From contig DAXK01000015.1 in the NCBI GenBank assembly GCA_002506365.1, positions 1-59,103 on the forward strand: a stretch of DNA of 59,103 bases, given 5' to 3'. Under the pieces are notes generated by a model that was not told the origin of the DNA, made no database searches, and worked only from the letters and a program-made list of their open reading frames with translations. The position numbers and the translations under genes are program-made. This DNA comes from an archaeon UBA583. Lineage in GTDB: Archaea; Nanobdellota; Nanobdellia; Woesearchaeales; UBA583. Of the stretch, positions 26,401 through 35,543 are shown piece by piece (the stretch's first letter is position 1; each line of letters starts with the position of its first letter).

Positions 26401-28437
26401 ATGAAAAAATTAAATAATACACAAAAATCTGGACAAGTAACCATTTTTGTAATCATTGGAGTAATATTAATAATTGTTGTAACATTTCTTTTATCAAATT
26501 CTCAATTTGAATTATTTGAATCCAAAGAAACAAAATTAATTAATCAAGTATCTGACATTGTAGATTCTTGTATTAAAACAAATTCTGAACAAGGATTATT
26601 CTTATTAGGTATGCAAGCTGGATACATTACACTTGAACCCTCACAAATCGCAGTTCCTAGAAGTTATATAGACTTAGGATTTAAAGTTCCAAGTTGGGAA
26701 GTAGCACCAAATAAAGTTCCAACAATTAGTTCAATGGAATATGAACTTGATAACTTTATTCAAGATAATGCAATGAACTGTATCTCTGGAAACTTAAATG
26801 CTTTAGATGATATTTTTGATTTTGAATATGAAAATAACTTACAAATTAAATCATCAATTAATCAAAATAATGTTGTAATCGAATCAAACTTACCAATTAC
26901 ATTTTCAGAAAAAAACAGTGAAGAAAAAGTAAACATTGAAAGTTATTACTTAAAATTAGAAAACAATAACTTAGGAGATTTATATAATCTAGCAATTGAA
27001 GTTTATTCAACTGAACAAAAAAATGATATCTTATCAAACTTAGTATTAGACCAAATTTATTCAGCTTCAGATTACTCAAGTAAAGAATCAATGCCAACAG
27101 AAGGATTATCATTTAGTTGTGCTAAAAGAATTTGGACAAAACAACAATTAAAAAGTAATCTTGTAAATTTAAACAATAATAATTTTAAATTTTTACACTT
27201 TGAAGATACATACTCAATTAAAGATTTATATGATTCAACATTTAACGATGTAAATGTAGCAAAATCTGCTTCACAATACTATGAAAACTTTTATACATTT
27301 AAACTAGACGATCCAAAATCAAGTTTTAAAAATTATAAAGTTGAAGTTTCAATGCCTACAACTGATGTAACTAAAAAAGGAAACTATTTTCAAAAAGATA
27401 GATTTAGAAATTTCGAAGTTAGTCCAAATGATGGTCAAATTATCCAATCAACAGATATGAAAGTTGATATTGGATTAGGTGAAATTCCAATTCCATGTGT
27501 CCAATTATTTCATCATTTATATACTTTAGATTATGACGTATTAGTTAAAATTACAGATTTAAGTGAAGATGGAGATAATAATATTTTTCAATTCCCACTA
27601 AGAATTCAAATTAATAACAATGCTCCATCAAATGAAATTCCATTCACACTACCAACTCAAACTGATAATCAATTAACTGCTACAAACTCAAAATTCTGTG
27701 CTCACCAAAACAGAAATAATGAACAATTAATTTACGCAATTGATAAAAATACTCAACAAGCAATTGATGGAGTAAACATTACCTATAAATGTTTAAGTTT
27801 AAGTTGTGATGTAGGAAAAACTTCAAAACCTAGTTTTAGAGGATTTGAAAGAACTTACGCTCAAAGTTCACTAAACACAGATTTACCATACTGTGTTGGT
27901 GGAAGTTTATCAGGTAAAAAGAAAGGATATTTTTCAACAAATTTAATTATTGATTCAAGTGGAGATAATCCAAATCCAAATGGATACGAAGATTTAATTA
28001 TGATTCCAACTAAATCATTTAAATTAAGTGAAGATACAGTATTTGCCGTATACAATGGAGGAAGTGGAAAAAGAATTGAAACTGAAGATGATGGAATGAT
28101 GTTTATTTCAATTAAAAATAAAGAACACGGGTTCTCATCTCAAGCTTTATGGCCAACTCAACAAGGGATTATGGATGAATTAGAATTTTTAGAACTAGAA
28201 GATGCTGTATATGATGTTTCAGTAATTTTAACAAATGAAAATTATGACTTAAATGGAATCTTTGAAATTAAAGACTGGAAACCAGAAATATTTAGAGGAA
28301 ATACTCTTCAAATTATAATTCCAGCAATTACTGAAGAATTAGAAGATGAACAATTTATTAGATTCTATGAAACTTCAAACAAACTAGTAACTGGAGAAAT
28401 TGATTTAGGAATTGAATACGGAATTAAATTCCAATAG
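26401..28437 (+). CDS. Pilin-like surface protein, 678 aa
   Basis: The N-terminus TQKSGQVTIFVIIGVILIIV is the GQVTIF form of the class III signal common in small archaea. The ectodomain begins with a VDSCIKTN segment, as in the 775-residue neighbour. Further on, a carboxypeptidase-regulatory-like module with cysteines can be seen (VNITYKCLSLSCDVG, then LPYCVGGSLSGKKKGYF). The two large proteins share their N-terminal layout but differ in their C-terminal domains. The gene ends at a strong bidirectional hairpin. Likely a surface filament or adhesin subunit. Confidence 0.72.
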   Translation: MKKLNNTQKSGQVTIFVIIGVILIIVVTFLLSNSQFELFESKETKLINQVSDIVDSCIKTNSEQGLFLLGMQAGYITLEPSQIAVPRSYIDLGFKVPSWEVAPNKVPTISSMEYELDNFIQDNAMNCISGNLNALDDIFDFEYENNLQIKSSINQNNVVIESNLPITFSEKNSEEKVNIESYYLKLENNNLGDLYNLAIEVYSTEQKNDILSNLVLDQIYSASDYSSKESMPTEGLSFSCAKRIWTKQQLKSNLVNLNNNNFKFLHFEDTYSIKDLYDSTFNDVNVAKSASQYYENFYTFKLDDPKSSFKNYKVEVSMPTTDVTKKGNYFQKDRFRNFEVSPNDGQIIQSTDMKVDIGLGEIPIPCVQLFHHLYTLDYDVLVKITDLSEDGDNNIFQFPLRIQINNNAPSNEIPFTLPTQTDNQLTATNSKFCAHQNRNNEQLIYAIDKNTQQAIDGVNITYKCLSLSCDVGKTSKPSFRGFERTYAQSSLNTDLPYCVGGSLSGKKKGYFSTNLIIDSSGDNPNPNGYEDLIMIPTKSFKLSEDTVFAVYNGGSGKRIETEDDGMMFISIKNKEHGFSSQALWPTQQGIMDELEFLELEDAVYDVSVILTNENYDLNGIFEIKDWKPEIFRGNTLQIIIPAITEELEDEQFIRFYETSNKLVTGEIDLGIEYGIKFQ

Positions 28438-28446
28438 TTTAGAAAT

Positions 28447-28490
28447 TTATTGTCACATTATGACAATAATGATTTTTTATTTTTTATAAT
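28447..28490. terminator. Bidirectional hairpin terminator between convergent genes
   Basis: A perfect 9-bp stem, TTATTGTCA / TGACAATAA, with a CATTA loop lies at 28447-28469, only 10 bp after the stop of the pilin-like gene. It is followed by a T-rich stretch (28473-28490) reading rightward. The gene at 28494-28880 converges from the other side. Confidence 0.6.
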
Positions 28491-28493
28491 ATT

Positions 28494-28880
28494 TTATTTT
28501 ATTTTATATACTCGATTAAAATCTTTAAATTTACTACTATTTACTAACATATAATCTAATTCTTTTTCAGAAATCATTTCAACATCATAATATTTTGATG
28601 CTACAGTTGAATAAGAAACATTATTATTTTTAGAATCAATTGACTCATAACCTTCAACTGCTAACTCTAAATTATGAGCTAACCTTAAACTATCTACCAA
28701 ATATCTAAATGGACTCATAGTTCCAGTTTCTCCATAATGGATTTCACAAACATCTTCTAAATCCCCAGTTTTTTTATCTGTAAAAACTGCGATTTTTGGT
28801 AACTCTTTAGGTCTAACTTTATCCGCTAAATTTTGACAAATAACATCTGTATCAATTCCTAATATATTTAATAAACTCAT
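28494..28880 (-). CDS. Hypothetical soluble protein, 128 aa
   Basis: Not recognised. Features are an N-terminal helix, the segment KIAVFTDKKTGDLEDVCEIHYGET split by a loop, and RYLVDSLRLAHNLELAVEGY. No membrane segment. It follows the two radical SAM genes on the same strand after a 55 bp gap, so it may be their third operon member, but its sequence suggests no function. Confidence 0.5.
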   Translation of the reverse strand: MSLLNILGIDTDVICQNLADKVRPKELPKIAVFTDKKTGDLEDVCEIHYGETGTMSPFRYLVDSLRLAHNLELAVEGYESIDSKNNNVSYSTVASKYYDVEMISEKELDYMLVNSSKFKDFNRVYKIK

Positions 28881-28935
28881 ATTGATTTATAGTTTTTTAA
28901 ATATATAAATTTATCCATTAAAATTTAAATTATCT

Positions 28936-30090
28936 TTAAAGATAATCAATATCAGTCTCATACGCTTTAACAGTTGGATCTTCCTCAACTAACGCAGGCA
29001 CTAAATCTAACTCATTTAAAACTTCCGCAAACTGTTCAACATGCTCAGGATAAGTAATTAATCTTAACTTTTTCTCATCAACAATTAACTCAAGACCTTC
29101 CTCTTCTAAAAACTCTTTTTTCTCATTTAATTTTTTAATTATTTCTTCTCTTGGAGTTGACTTATACTCATCACTCAACATATCACGCAAAGCAAATCCT
29201 TTCAAATAAATACAACCACGATACAACTGTCCATCCTCAGTCACTTCATCAAACTTAGTTTTAACCTTTTCAGCTCTTAACTTATATCTATTAGTCATTT
29301 GAACTCTATCCTTTAAAGTTGAAGAACAATAATGAACATTAATCTTTTTATCTTGGCAATATTCTAATATTTTATCACCTAACTCATCACTTCCCTCAAC
29401 ACCATGAGAATCAATATCTTTAGCTTCATAACCTTCTTCCTCCATTTTATCCATATTAGTTCCAGCAACCTCAAACTCATTAACATTCAAAAAAGAAACA
29501 TTTTTCCCTTCCATATAATCAATCATTTCAAAAATTTGTTTTTCATATCTTGGAATACAAGGAATTTCAATACCAACTTCCCAGTCATACTTTAAAGCAT
29601 TATCAATTCTCATCATATCTTCTAACTTATCAAAATCTGGATGAAATCTAATCTCATCTAAACCAGCATCATACAATCTTTTCATATTTTCAGCAGAACA
29701 TAAAACAAAAGTTGTATATAAATGAATGTGGAATTTAGAACCAAACTTTTCTTTTAACTTTACAATATACTCAACAGTCCTATCCAAACGTGCAAGAGGA
29801 TCTCCCCCAGTAATCCCACAACCTTTCGCTTGAGACATCTCACATTCCTCCACAATATCCTCAAAACTTTTAACAGTTGCTTCATTTGAAAAAATAACAT
29901 CTTGATCTTTTCTATTTTCTCCTAAAGGACAATACCAACAACTTCTAGGACAAACTCCAGTTGCATACAAAACCATCTTTTCTCCCTTAACACACATTCT
30001 ACACCCAGTAGGCAAAGCACCTAATAACTTAGAATAAAAAGGAGTATCTACAATATTTCTTAATTTATTTTTTGTTGAACATTCTACCAT
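28936..30090 (-). CDS. Radical SAM protein, COG2108 type
   Basis: 384 residues. The radical SAM cluster motif C-x3-C-x2-C is CPRSCWYC (Cys47, Cys51, Cys54), followed by the GGDPL motif (ITGGDPLARL). An extra N-terminal Cys pair (GCRMC, 30 and 33) precedes it. This layout matches archaeal proteins described as related to pyruvate formate-lyase activating enzyme (COG2108). The C-terminal 100 residues (EVTEDGQLYRGCIYL onward) are specific to that group. Reaction unknown. It starts 17 bp after the stop of another radical SAM gene, so the two are co-transcribed. Confidence 0.85.
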   Translation of the reverse strand: MVECSTKNKLRNIVDTPFYSKLLGALPTGCRMCVKGEKMVLYATGVCPRSCWYCPLGENRKDQDVIFSNEATVKSFEDIVEECEMSQAKGCGITGGDPLARLDRTVEYIVKLKEKFGSKFHIHLYTTFVLCSAENMKRLYDAGLDEIRFHPDFDKLEDMMRIDNALKYDWEVGIEIPCIPRYEKQIFEMIDYMEGKNVSFLNVNEFEVAGTNMDKMEEEGYEAKDIDSHGVEGSDELGDKILEYCQDKKINVHYCSSTLKDRVQMTNRYKLRAEKVKTKFDEVTEDGQLYRGCIYLKGFALRDMLSDEYKSTPREEIIKKLNEKKEFLEEEGLELIVDEKKLRLITYPEHVEQFAEVLNELDLVPALVEEDPTVKAYETDIDYL

Positions 30091-30107
30091 TTTTAATATT
30101 TTAAGAT

Positions 30108-31235
30108 TTAAGGAATAATCTCACAACCATTATACTTATTATAATCAAACTCTTCTCGCTTTATAACTCCCTGCTCAATTAACTCTAAAATTTCATTTTT
30201 TTTAGCTTTTAAACAATCAACTAAAAAAAACACAGTATCACAAACTTCACCAAATCCTTTTTCACCCCAAAGTTTAGTCTTATTAGCATATAAACACCTT
30301 CCACCGCAAATATCTTTAATTTCACAACTATTACAAGTATTATCAGGTAATTGCTCTGAATTTTCAACATCCTTTAAACTAGAAGTTCTAATATCTCCCA
30401 TCTCAAAAGGTTTATATCCTGCTGTAATTGGACAACTAGCAACTTTCCCATCAGTTTGAATACCTAACAAACTATGGCCAGCTCCACACTTCATAGGAGA
30501 CTTTTCACCAGTCAAAATTGACTCAAAAACTCCAACAAAAGGATAAATCATAGGAACAGTCCCAGTTTCTTTCATTTTATCAACCCACCAATCAACTAAC
30601 TTAGAAATACTTGGATTATATTTAGTATCAGCCCAATCTTTAAAATCTCTCTCAAAATAATCTGCTTTCCAAAATTGAGCATCCATTTGCCAATGAATTG
30701 AAGAAAAAGGACATTCTTCATTTTCATATAAATATTTTACATTCTCATACACATCACCAGACTCATCAACAGTCATACGGGCGATAATTTCACCTTTATA
30801 TCTCTCAGACTTAATCTTATCCAAATTTTTAATAATCTTCTCAAATATGTGAACTCCACGATTAAAATTTGTATGAGCTGGAGTTCCATCAACTGAAACT
30901 AAAATTGTATTTAATCTATTAACATACTCAGAACCTAACTTATCTAAAAATGTCCCATTAGTTTGTAACATAAAATCTTTTGCTGGAACTTTATCCATAA
31001 TTTCCTTAACCATTGGAATTTTCATAAGTGGCTCACCACCATAAAAAGTTAAAGAAAAATTAGGATCATCCTTTGAAAATTTTAACAATTCATCAACTGA
31101 AAAATTAACTTCACCAGGGAGAGCTAAATTATACTTAGAACGCTCCTCATCAGTTAGAAAATCCTCAGTTGTTTTACCATAACAATACTTACAAAGTAAA
31201 TTACACTTTGAAGTTAACGCTAAATAATAATGCAT
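30108..31235 (-). CDS. SPASM radical SAM enzyme, AF1577-like putative peptide modifier
   Basis: 375 residues. N-terminal C-x3-C-x2-C (CNLLCKYC; Cys11, Cys15, Cys18), GGEPL motif in FYGGEPLMK, and a C-terminal SPASM region with many cysteines (CGAGHSLLGI, CNSCEIKDICGGRC, VCDTVF). The layout and length match the archaeal AF1577 family of putative peptide-modifying enzymes. No precursor peptide is evident beside it. First gene of the two-enzyme operon. The assignment to the superfamily is firm; the family name is from memory of its motifs and the substrate is unknown. Confidence 0.85.
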   Translation of the reverse strand: MHYYLALTSKCNLLCKYCYGKTTEDFLTDEERSKYNLALPGEVNFSVDELLKFSKDDPNFSLTFYGGEPLMKIPMVKEIMDKVPAKDFMLQTNGTFLDKLGSEYVNRLNTILVSVDGTPAHTNFNRGVHIFEKIIKNLDKIKSERYKGEIIARMTVDESGDVYENVKYLYENEECPFSSIHWQMDAQFWKADYFERDFKDWADTKYNPSISKLVDWWVDKMKETGTVPMIYPFVGVFESILTGEKSPMKCGAGHSLLGIQTDGKVASCPITAGYKPFEMGDIRTSSLKDVENSEQLPDNTCNSCEIKDICGGRCLYANKTKLWGEKGFGEVCDTVFFLVDCLKAKKNEILELIEQGVIKREEFDYNKYNGCEIIP

Positions 31236-31296
31236 ACTATAAAAAACTAAATAACTTTTAAAAACAACATTCTATAAAATTTTATAGAATTATTTT

Positions 31297-31602
31297 TTAT
31301 TCAATTTGAACATCAAATTCATTAAATGCTTTATTTTTTTCTTCAATTTCCTTATCTAAAATAAACTTATCTTTATTTGATAAATTTTCAATTTCATTAG
31401 AAGAATTTCCAGAAATTATATGTTTAACAATAACAGAACTTTCTTGATTATACTCAGGTAAATAATCTAACTCATTAGAATCATTTGAAACATTAACTGA
31501 CTCATTAAAAATTGTTTTTTCCTTATCTTTTGGAATAAATACAAATAATAACAAAAATATTACTAAAACAATAACTAATAACTTTAATTCTAATTTTTTC
31601 AT
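31297..31602 (-). CDS. Small membrane-anchored protein, 101 aa
   Basis: Not recognised. One N-terminal membrane helix (residues 6-23, LKLLVIVLVIFLLLFVFI) and about 75 polar residues outside, rich in Asn, Ser and Glu, with four N-x-S/T sequons. There are no cysteines. It sits between the radical SAM operon and an HExxH protein, all on the same strand, with gaps of about 50-60 bp. Confidence 0.5.
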   Translation of the reverse strand: MKKLELKLLVIVLVIFLLLFVFIPKDKEKTIFNESVNVSNDSNELDYLPEYNQESSVIVKHIISGNSSNEIENLSNKDKFILDKEIEEKNKAFNEFDVQIE

Positions 31603-31650
31603 AAATAAAACATATTCATAATTATATATAAATATTTTTAAAAATAAAAT

Positions 31651-32613
31651 TTAATAACCTATATTTTTATTTTTAATTTGTTCAGATTTATAAATTAAAT
31701 TTAAATATTTACTATAATCATAAATTCCTTTTTTAGAATTATAACTAACTAAAATTTTAAACTCTTTATGATAATTTTTATTAATAATACTTACAGATTC
31801 TTCATACAATTTATAAAATTTAATCTCGGACAAATCCAATAAATCTTCAATAGATAATTTATCAAAAGCTAATAAAATAGAATAAATCATTAAATACCCA
31901 ATATCATAACAAATTCTCTGAGACCCAATCTCATCAATTGAACATTTAATAAATAAATCTGGATTTTTCTTAAATGCTTTAATTTGTGTATTTAAAATAT
32001 CTGTTAAAATTTTATTCAAACTAAATATCTTATGTAAATAACTCTCATAATCTCTCTCAAATTCACAAATACTATACTCTCTCTCTTTTTCATAAAATGT
32101 AGCAAGACCTTCAACTAATAAATCATTTTGAATTAAAGCTAAAAGTTCCTTTATACCTCTATTTGACTTTAAAAAATAACTATTCCTTCTAGCCGCTCGT
32201 GTAATTAATAAATTATAAGATTTCTTAAAACCCTGATGAAAAATCCAATGCCTAATATGAACAAATTCATGAGTTAAACATTCAAATAAATTTTTCTCTA
32301 ATTTCTCTTTATCTAATATTTCATCCTTTGAATTATCACTAATTAATTTATTAACATTAATTGTTACAAGACACTTCTCATTAGAAATATTATTTGTATT
32401 AACAAACATTTTAAAATCTTCATGGCTTGATAAAATAGCAAACTCAATATGATTTATCTTATGAATAAATACATTATTTCTCCAAAATAAATTAATTTGT
32501 TTTTCTAAAATATCTTTAAAATTAGTATAATTCTCAACATTTGAAATTTTAAAACTATTCCAATGAGATTCATACATAATCTGATAATTTTTTCTTTTAA
32601 AAAAACCTAACAT
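31651..32613 (-). CDS. Putative zinc metallopeptidase with HExxH motif, 320 aa (copy 2)
   Basis: Paralogue of 20919-21884. The motif is HEFVHIRHW (His115, Glu116, His119) and the probable third ligand Glu168 is in LLVEGLATFYEKE, the E-G-x-A form typical of gluzincins. No signal peptide, so cytoplasmic. It has a C-terminal signature in common with copy 1. Sequence identity outside the motifs is low, so the copies are old or fast-evolving. Substrate unknown. The nearby radical SAM enzymes could suggest peptide processing, but that is speculation from position. Confidence 0.65.
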   Translation of the reverse strand: MLGFFKRKNYQIMYESHWNSFKISNVENYTNFKDILEKQINLFWRNNVFIHKINHIEFAILSSHEDFKMFVNTNNISNEKCLVTINVNKLISDNSKDEILDKEKLEKNLFECLTHEFVHIRHWIFHQGFKKSYNLLITRAARRNSYFLKSNRGIKELLALIQNDLLVEGLATFYEKEREYSICEFERDYESYLHKIFSLNKILTDILNTQIKAFKKNPDLFIKCSIDEIGSQRICYDIGYLMIYSILLAFDKLSIEDLLDLSEIKFYKLYEESVSIINKNYHKEFKILVSYNSKKGIYDYSKYLNLIYKSEQIKNKNIGY

Positions 32614-32741
32614 AAACTAACTTTAGATTATAACTTTCTTAAATCTTTGTTATATAAAATAAATAACTAGAAAATCTATACAAAATAAATTTGAAATACT
32701 AAGAAATAAATAAACTCTAACTCTAAACTAAAAATTACTCT

Positions 32742-32769
32742 AAAAAAAAGAATATTTAATAATATTCTT
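32742..32769 (-). terminator. Intrinsic-type terminator overlapping the end of the S-layer-like gene
   Basis: On the minus strand an 8-bp stem (AAGAATAT / ATATTCTT, 32748-32755 with 32762-32769) encloses the gene's own stop codon in its loop. The last eight bases of the 3' arm and beyond form an uninterrupted T-run (32749 down to 32742). The final codons (Glu-Glu-Tyr-Tyr-stop) thus also encode the terminator hairpin. Confidence 0.6.
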
Positions 32770-34291
32770 CATTTGATGATAATTCATCATCTTCTCTATC
32801 GTTTCTTCTCTTAGCAATTGAAACTACTAATGATAATAAAACAACAATCGCAATAATTAATAAAACAACTAAAGCAACATTTAACCATTCAATATCTGAA
32901 TCTGACTTAACAACAAAACCGTTGATTGCAAATTCATTAACTGTGTTTGATCCTTCTTTAACAACTAAAGCAATATCTTTTTCTCCTTGAGCTCCAGCCT
33001 TAGGTGAAACAGTAACTACAAAAGTAGTTGAAGCTCCTCCTTGAACCATAGCTAAAGTAGGTGATACTTCAACAGTTGACCATGCATTTTCAACAGGAAC
33101 TAATGAGATTGGAGCTGATTTCCCGTTAGGGTTAGCAACAACAACTTCAATAGTTGATCCTTCTGATAATTCTACATTATTTTTAAATGAAACTAATAAG
33201 TTATCTTCAGCTACTTCTCTAGCAGCTAAAACATTAAATGTGTAAGCTTCTGATGAAGTTGAGTAACCATCATTGTATGATAAAGTAACTACTGCTTCGT
33301 ATGATCCAGCAACAGCTGTCTCAGGAACAAATAATAACATATCATCTGAAGTCATAGTTGATCTTTTATTTAAGTTTGAAACATATGATGATTCAGACAT
33401 ACCTAAAGCAGGAACTGCGATTGTAACTTTAACTGAATCTTGAACTTTTTGTCCCATATTCTTTAATCTTACATTAGCAATTAAGTTTTGTCCAGCTTCA
33501 ACACCATTTGATGGAGTCATAACTAAATCTAAAACATCTACTCTGTTTCTATCTGTATCAACAAATAATTCTAATTCTTTGTAAGTAATTCCTGATAAAC
33601 CTTGTGAACCAATAATTCTTACAACATAATCTTCTTCATTATCCATATCTGATGGTAAGTTTAAAGATAAAGTCTTAATGTAAGTCTTTCCTTCCTTAAC
33701 ATCAAAAATGTCAGTTGTAGCTAATAAGTTCTCATGTTCATAACCGTCGATAATAACCATAATTCTAGCATCTGAAACATCAGTTAAAGCTGTTAATCTT
33801 AAATCAAACTCTAAAGCTTCACCATTCATTACTTGAATTGTGTCAATATCTCTAGCGTTAATTGAGTTAACTGATACTTCTTCTAAAATTAAATCTAAAC
33901 CTTCAGTATCTTTTTCATTTCCAAATAAGAAAGTTTCTGTCTCAGAATCTGCTTCAGTTGAAACTGTAATTCTATATGATTCTCCTTTCTTTAATGATTC
34001 AAATGAATCTACTGAATCTCTTAAATTAAATGTCATAACTTTTACATCAGTGGAATCTAATTTAACAATACCTGTACTATATACAGCTCCTTCTCCTTCA
34101 ACCTTAAAGGAAACTTCATCATATACACCAACTGATGTATTTGTGTTTTGTAAGGAAACTAATAATACGTAATCTCCGTTATCTGTTTGAACTTCAAAAT
34201 CTACGATATTAATTGAACTTGCAGCAAATACTGAAGTCATTAAAATAGCCATAGACATAATCATCCAAGTTAATACTTTGTTTACTTTCAT
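32756..34291 (-). CDS. Candidate S-layer protein, secreted and membrane-anchored, 511 aa
   Basis: Signal peptide at 1-23 (ending SVFAASS), about 450 residues of beta-sandwich ectodomain, a membrane segment at about 475-496 (LNVALVVLLIIAIVVLLSLVV) and a charged tail ending EEYY. One CARDB/NEW3-like module can be recognised (LIANVRLKNMGQKVQDSVKV) and another near 395-455 with VEVSPTLAMV. Compared with neighbouring surface genes it is richer in Val, Ala, Asp and Glu, which suggests strong expression. A hairpin leader and a built-in terminator support that. It resembles proteins annotated as putative S-layer proteins in Woesearchaeota-like genomes. Confidence 0.68.
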   Translation of the reverse strand: MKVNKVLTWMIMSMAILMTSVFAASSINIVDFEVQTDNGDYVLLVSLQNTNTSVGVYDEVSFKVEGEGAVYSTGIVKLDSTDVKVMTFNLRDSVDSFESLKKGESYRITVSTEADSETETFLFGNEKDTEGLDLILEEVSVNSINARDIDTIQVMNGEALEFDLRLTALTDVSDARIMVIIDGYEHENLLATTDIFDVKEGKTYIKTLSLNLPSDMDNEEDYVVRIIGSQGLSGITYKELELFVDTDRNRVDVLDLVMTPSNGVEAGQNLIANVRLKNMGQKVQDSVKVTIAVPALGMSESSYVSNLNKRSTMTSDDMLLFVPETAVAGSYEAVVTLSYNDGYSTSSEAYTFNVLAAREVAEDNLLVSFKNNVELSEGSTIEVVVANPNGKSAPISLVPVENAWSTVEVSPTLAMVQGGASTTFVVTVSPKAGAQGEKDIALVVKEGSNTVNEFAINGFVVKSDSDIEWLNVALVVLLIIAIVVLLSLVVSIAKRRNDREDDELSSNEEYY

Positions 34292-34307
34292 TTTTTTATT
34301 ATTGAGA

Positions 34308-34371
34308 ACTTAAATCACCTTAAAGATGATTTCAAGTCTTGTAATATATCCAGTGTTTTTTTATTTATAAA
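34308..34371 (-). promoter_or_regulatory. Promoter and 5' hairpin leader of the S-layer-like gene
   Basis: On the minus strand a TATA box TTTATAAATA lies at about 34362-34371, preceded by GAAAGG as a possible BRE. Transcription should start near 34340, giving a leader of about 45-50 nt. That leader is almost wholly a stem-loop (34308-34337): 12 base pairs, ACTT-AAATCATC against GGTGATTT-AAGT with one bulged G and loop TTTAA. Most other genes here look leaderless, so a 5' hairpin is unusual and may stabilise the mRNA. The rest of the 399-bp gap (34372-34690) is AT-rich with nothing else I can identify except the TATA region of trmI near its right end. Confidence 0.55.
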
Positions 34372-34690
34372 CCTTTCTACTTTTTATCTACTGTTGAGTA
34401 AAAACTACTATAAAATTTATTCAAATTAAGTTCAAAAAAGCTTTAATTTCGTAAATAATTCCATTTTATTTGTATTTAAACTCTTTTTTTTATCCATTTT
34501 TTTCTTTTAATTTATTAATAATTCTTAAATCAGTATTATTTTTTATACATAAATTTAATTTTCAAATTCGTATGTGTGTTTTAATAATTTTATAATTTAA
34601 TAAATAATTAGAATAAATGTCTAGAATGACTAAGTAGAATAAATAACTCTTATAAATAAATTAATACAATATTATACTAGGTATTATAAA

Positions 34691-35434
34691 ATGACAAATA
34701 TGAAAGTTTTAATTAGTAAGAAAACAGGAAATTATTATTATTATAATGGTGTTGGAGAATATCATTGTAAAGAAGGATTTTTAACAGAAGAGCAATTACA
34801 TTCTGGTGAAAACCTAGTTAAAAATAGTAAAGATAGGGAATTTTTAATTTTTGAATCAAATAAACACGACCAATTTCAAAAAATTAAAAGAGGACCTCAA
34901 ATTATTACAGAAAAAGATTTAGGTTATATTATGGCAAGATCTGGAATTGATAAAACTTCTTCAATTGTTGAAGCTGGTGGGGGTTCAGGTGGAGCTACTA
35001 CTTTTTTTGGAAGAATTTGTGATAAAGTTCATACTTATGAAATTAGAGAAGATCATTGTAAAATTATTCAATCAAACATTGATAAATTTGGTTTAGATAA
35101 TGTAACATTAACTCATGGCGATTTAGCAGAAAACATTGAGTCAATGGATAAAAATAGTTTGGACTTATTATTTTTAGATATGCCTGAACCAAATATGGTA
35201 TTAGAAAAAAATATTGATGCTGTAAAATCGGGAAGATATGTAATTTGTTATTTACCAAACGTTTCACAAATGATTGAAGTAACTAAATTAATTGCAGAAA
35301 AACAAAATTTATATGTTGAAGAAATCACAGAAGTTCAAACAAGACATTGGAGAGTTTGGGAAAGAGTATCTAGACCAGAATTTAGAAGTGAACAAGATTT
35401 TACTGCATTTTTAATGTTTCTTCGAAAGCTTTAG
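34691..35434 (+). CDS. trmI: tRNA (adenine-N1)-methyltransferase TrmI family
   Basis: 247 residues. After an N-terminal beta domain comes KRGPQIITEKDLGYIMARSG, typical of TrmI, then SAM motif I (IVEAGGGSGGAT), the acidic YEIRED and HGDLAE segments, and the LFLDMPEP motif with the catalytic-site Asp. C-terminal VQTRHWRVWERVSRP fits the family. Archaeal TrmI makes m1A at positions 57/58 of the tRNA T-loop, which raises tRNA stability. ATG at 34691 is preceded by an AT-rich promoter; a second ATG three codons later is also possible. Confidence 0.92.
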   Translation: MTNMKVLISKKTGNYYYYNGVGEYHCKEGFLTEEQLHSGENLVKNSKDREFLIFESNKHDQFQKIKRGPQIITEKDLGYIMARSGIDKTSSIVEAGGGSGGATTFFGRICDKVHTYEIREDHCKIIQSNIDKFGLDNVTLTHGDLAENIESMDKNSLDLLFLDMPEPNMVLEKNIDAVKSGRYVICYLPNVSQMIEVTKLIAEKQNLYVEEITEVQTRHWRVWERVSRPEFRSEQDFTAFLMFLRKL

Positions 35435-35543
35435 CTTTGAAGGTTTAGGAATATCTGATTCCAAAAGTTAAGAAAACTTTAGTTTTTATTTAAAATTATT
35501 TCATTATAATTATTATTTATTTTTAAAATTAAAAAATAAGAAT

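Noticed and set aside
31297..31602. Precursor peptide for the radical SAM enzymes.
   Set aside because: It has an N-terminal membrane helix and no Cys, Gly-rich or repeat core like known precursor peptides.
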